A DNA stretch of 64,000 bases, taken from contig NZ_AUJO01000006.1 of the NCBI RefSeq assembly GCF_000424265.1, positions 124,001-188,000 on the forward strand, in the 5' to 3' direction. A program made the translations under genes and the position numbers. The notes under the pieces were generated by a model. That model was not told where the DNA came from, made no database searches, and saw only the letters and a program-made list of their open reading frames with translations. Shown in pieces: positions 62,728 to 64,000 of the stretch; the first letter of the stretch is position 1, and the number at the start of each line of letters is the position of its first letter. Source of the stretch: Butyrivibrio sp. WCD3002 (lineage in GTDB: Bacteria; Bacillota; Clostridia; Lachnospirales; Lachnospiraceae).

Positions 62728-64000
62728 ATGAAAAATAAGAACCGCACGCGGTCCTATCCCGTGGTCCAGGTTTTAAGCAAAACTGTATATCTCGCCATAC
62801 CGGTCATCATTTTATTTATAGTTGTGAGCTGGTTTTCTTTTTCAGAGATCAGAAAGCAGAACAACCTGGCAGTGGAGAACACCGTAGGAATTTATCAAAA
62901 TGAATTAGAGCACAGACTGTCTGCCATAACACATTTCGTGCAATGGACGGTGGTACACGATCCTATATTGGACGCATTTACCGTGCAAAATCACATGGGC
63001 GATTATCGAAAAGCCAGCAACGAGCTGCGGCTCCGCGTAAGTGATATGCAGTATTCCACAGGAAATGAGTACCAGTATTTCTTCTATTGGGATGAAAAGG
63101 ATATCTTTTTCAACGCTTCTGAGATTAACGTAGACTACGATACCTATAAGGAGATTAAAGAAAAAATAAGATCGGACGTTAGCTTCAGAACAGCCCCCGA
63201 GGGGAATTTCTCCTGGAAGCCCTGCATTTTTAAAGAAAAAGAATTTCTGTACTACACCATCACCTATAAGCACAGAACCTTTGCATGCCTGGTATCGATG
63301 GAGGATATTCTCTCGCCCCTCTCCTCACTTAACCTTGGAGAGTACGGTGCAATAAGCGCCATCAGCGAAACAGGTGAAGTTTTTTACAAGACAAAGAAAG
63401 GTCCTGCAGGCATCATAAACAGCGTTTACAACAGGCTTTACTTCCCGGGAAGCACCTCCGGTCTGCCCTTCTCCCTTGCCATAGATTCAAGGGTCCTTGG
63501 TAACTACGGAAAACTGTTCGTGCTGCAGGTCATTGTATTCCTTGCTGCCCTGATGCTGAGCTTTATTATGGGCGGATACATTCTTGTGAGCTATAAAAAG
63601 GTTATCCTGCCGATTAAGATGTTCTCAAAGAGTCTCTCAGAGATGGATTCCGTCTCAGATGGCGACGGTCTTGACCTCACTGACAGCAAAATCCAGGAGC
63701 TGAATCAGATAAACGAACAGTTTAAGAATCTGATCCATGAGATAACAAGACTTAGGATAGACATTTACGAGGCGGAGCTTGATAAAAATAAATTCCTGAT
63801 CCACTTTTTGCAGCAGCAGATAAAGCCCCATTTTTACCTGAACTGCCTCACGACAGTGGACAGCATGGTGAGCCTTGGAGACATCGATGCCGCCAAAAAG
63901 ATGCTGATGTTCACATCGAAATACTTCCGCTATCTTTTCCAGGTAGACATGAACTTTGTGCCCCTTGCTAACGAACTGCAGCACATCGAGGACTACCTTT
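62728..64000 (+). CDS. Sensor histidine kinase of YesM/LytS type (5' part, cut by window end)
   Basis: 424 codons present. Membrane span near residues 18-40 (VYLAIPVIILFIVVSWF), extracellular sensor (about 41-255) with YQYFFYWDEKDIFFNA, second span (VLQVIVFLAALMLSFIMGGYIL), HAMP-like segment and then the His_kinase motif LQQQIKPHFYLNCL, where His is the phosphoacceptor. The ATP-binding domain is outside. YesM-type kinases control adjacent sugar transport and glycosidase genes; it diverges from the LplB/LplC/binding-protein operon, so it probably senses the sugar. The ATG at 62728 lacks a strong Shine-Dalgarno sequence. Confidence 0.88.
   Translation, partial: MKNKNRTRSYPVVQVLSKTVYLAIPVIILFIVVSWFSFSEIRKQNNLAVENTVGIYQNELEHRLSAITHFVQWTVVHDPILDAFTVQNHMGDYRKASNELRLRVSDMQYSTGNEYQYFFYWDEKDIFFNASEINVDYDTYKEIKEKIRSDVSFRTAPEGNFSWKPCIFKEKEFLYYTITYKHRTFACLVSMEDILSPLSSLNLGEYGAISAISETGEVFYKTKKGPAGIINSVYNRLYFPGSTSGLPFSLAIDSRVLGNYGKLFVLQVIVFLAALMLSFIMGGYILVSYKKVILPIKMFSKSLSEMDSVSDGDGLDLTDSKIQELNQINEQFKNLIHEITRLRIDIYEAELDKNKFLIHFLQQQIKPHFYLNCLTTVDSMVSLGDIDAAKKMLMFTSKYFRYLFQVDMNFVPLANELQHIEDYL

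Noticed and set aside
1-64000. CRISPR arrays, tRNA and rRNA genes, insertion sequences, prophage
   Set aside because: No regularly spaced repeats, no tRNA-like cloverleaf, no transposase DDE or integrase motif was found on a reading of both strands.

Overview
The window reads as chromosome of a Gram-positive, fibre-degrading anaerobe of the Lachnospiraceae, most like Butyrivibrio or Pseudobutyrivibrio. This is judged by eye from moderately low GC, strong GGAG-type ribosome sites, diguanylate cyclase, SpoIIE/STAS and BlaI/BlaR-type regulators, uronate and xylan enzymes, and lipoprotein-dependent CUT1 sugar transport. No tRNA, rRNA, CRISPR array, phage or conjugation gene was seen.

Layout. 1-6.3 kb: tail of an acidic protein, PcrA-type helicase, Rpn/PD-(D/E)XK protein and a secreted Ig-like surface protein, whose leader carries nine perfect copies of a pentamer. 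6.3-14.9 kb: GH2 glycosidase with an ArsR-like regulator, a diguanylate cyclase, an SDR enzyme and an AlgI/AlgJ-like O-acetylation pair. 15.2-16.5 kb: a disordered protein of unknown role. 16.8-25.7 kb: an apparent operon of a two-module NRPS, a MATE exporter and a fusion of an FMN reductase-like domain with leucyl/phenylalanyl-tRNA-protein transferase (Aat). 25.8-27.7 kb: YolD and a Y-family polymerase. 27.8-34.1 kb: a decayed Ig-like fragment, an ABC pair, a lipoprotein, GH127 and a divergent AraC regulator. 34.1-34.7 kb: a roughly 615-bp quasi-palindrome between two stop codons. 34.7-41.5 kb: FeoA-FeoB fusion, SpoIIE phosphatase, membrane protein, STAS protein and a duplicated possible anti-sigma-kinase relative. 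41.7-43.6 kb: BlaR/BlaI-like pair with two matching operator dyads. 43.7-49 kb: lipoprotein, Rrf2 regulator and the uxaC-kdgK-eda uronate operon. 49-55.2 kb: FtsX-type ABC exporter, NAGPA-domain protein and small proteins. 55.4-64 kb: GH8, GH31, a solute-binding lipoprotein with two permeases, and a divergent YesM-type sensor kinase cut by the window edge.

How it works together. GH8, GH31, GH127, GH2 and the CUT1 transporter fit import and intracellular breakdown of arabinoxylan-like oligosaccharides, and UxaC-KdgK-Eda takes hexuronates to pyruvate and glyceraldehyde 3-phosphate. The SpoIIE phosphatase and STAS protein suggest a partner-switching circuit next to iron uptake.

The strongest candidate for an undescribed system is the NRPS-MATE-(flavoprotein-Aat) operon, which puts a tRNA-dependent aminoacyltransferase fold beside a peptide synthetase and exporter. 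The second is the giant quasi-palindrome. A shared GGACA-N6-GGACA promoter motif links two unrelated genes 14 kb apart and hints at a regulon.
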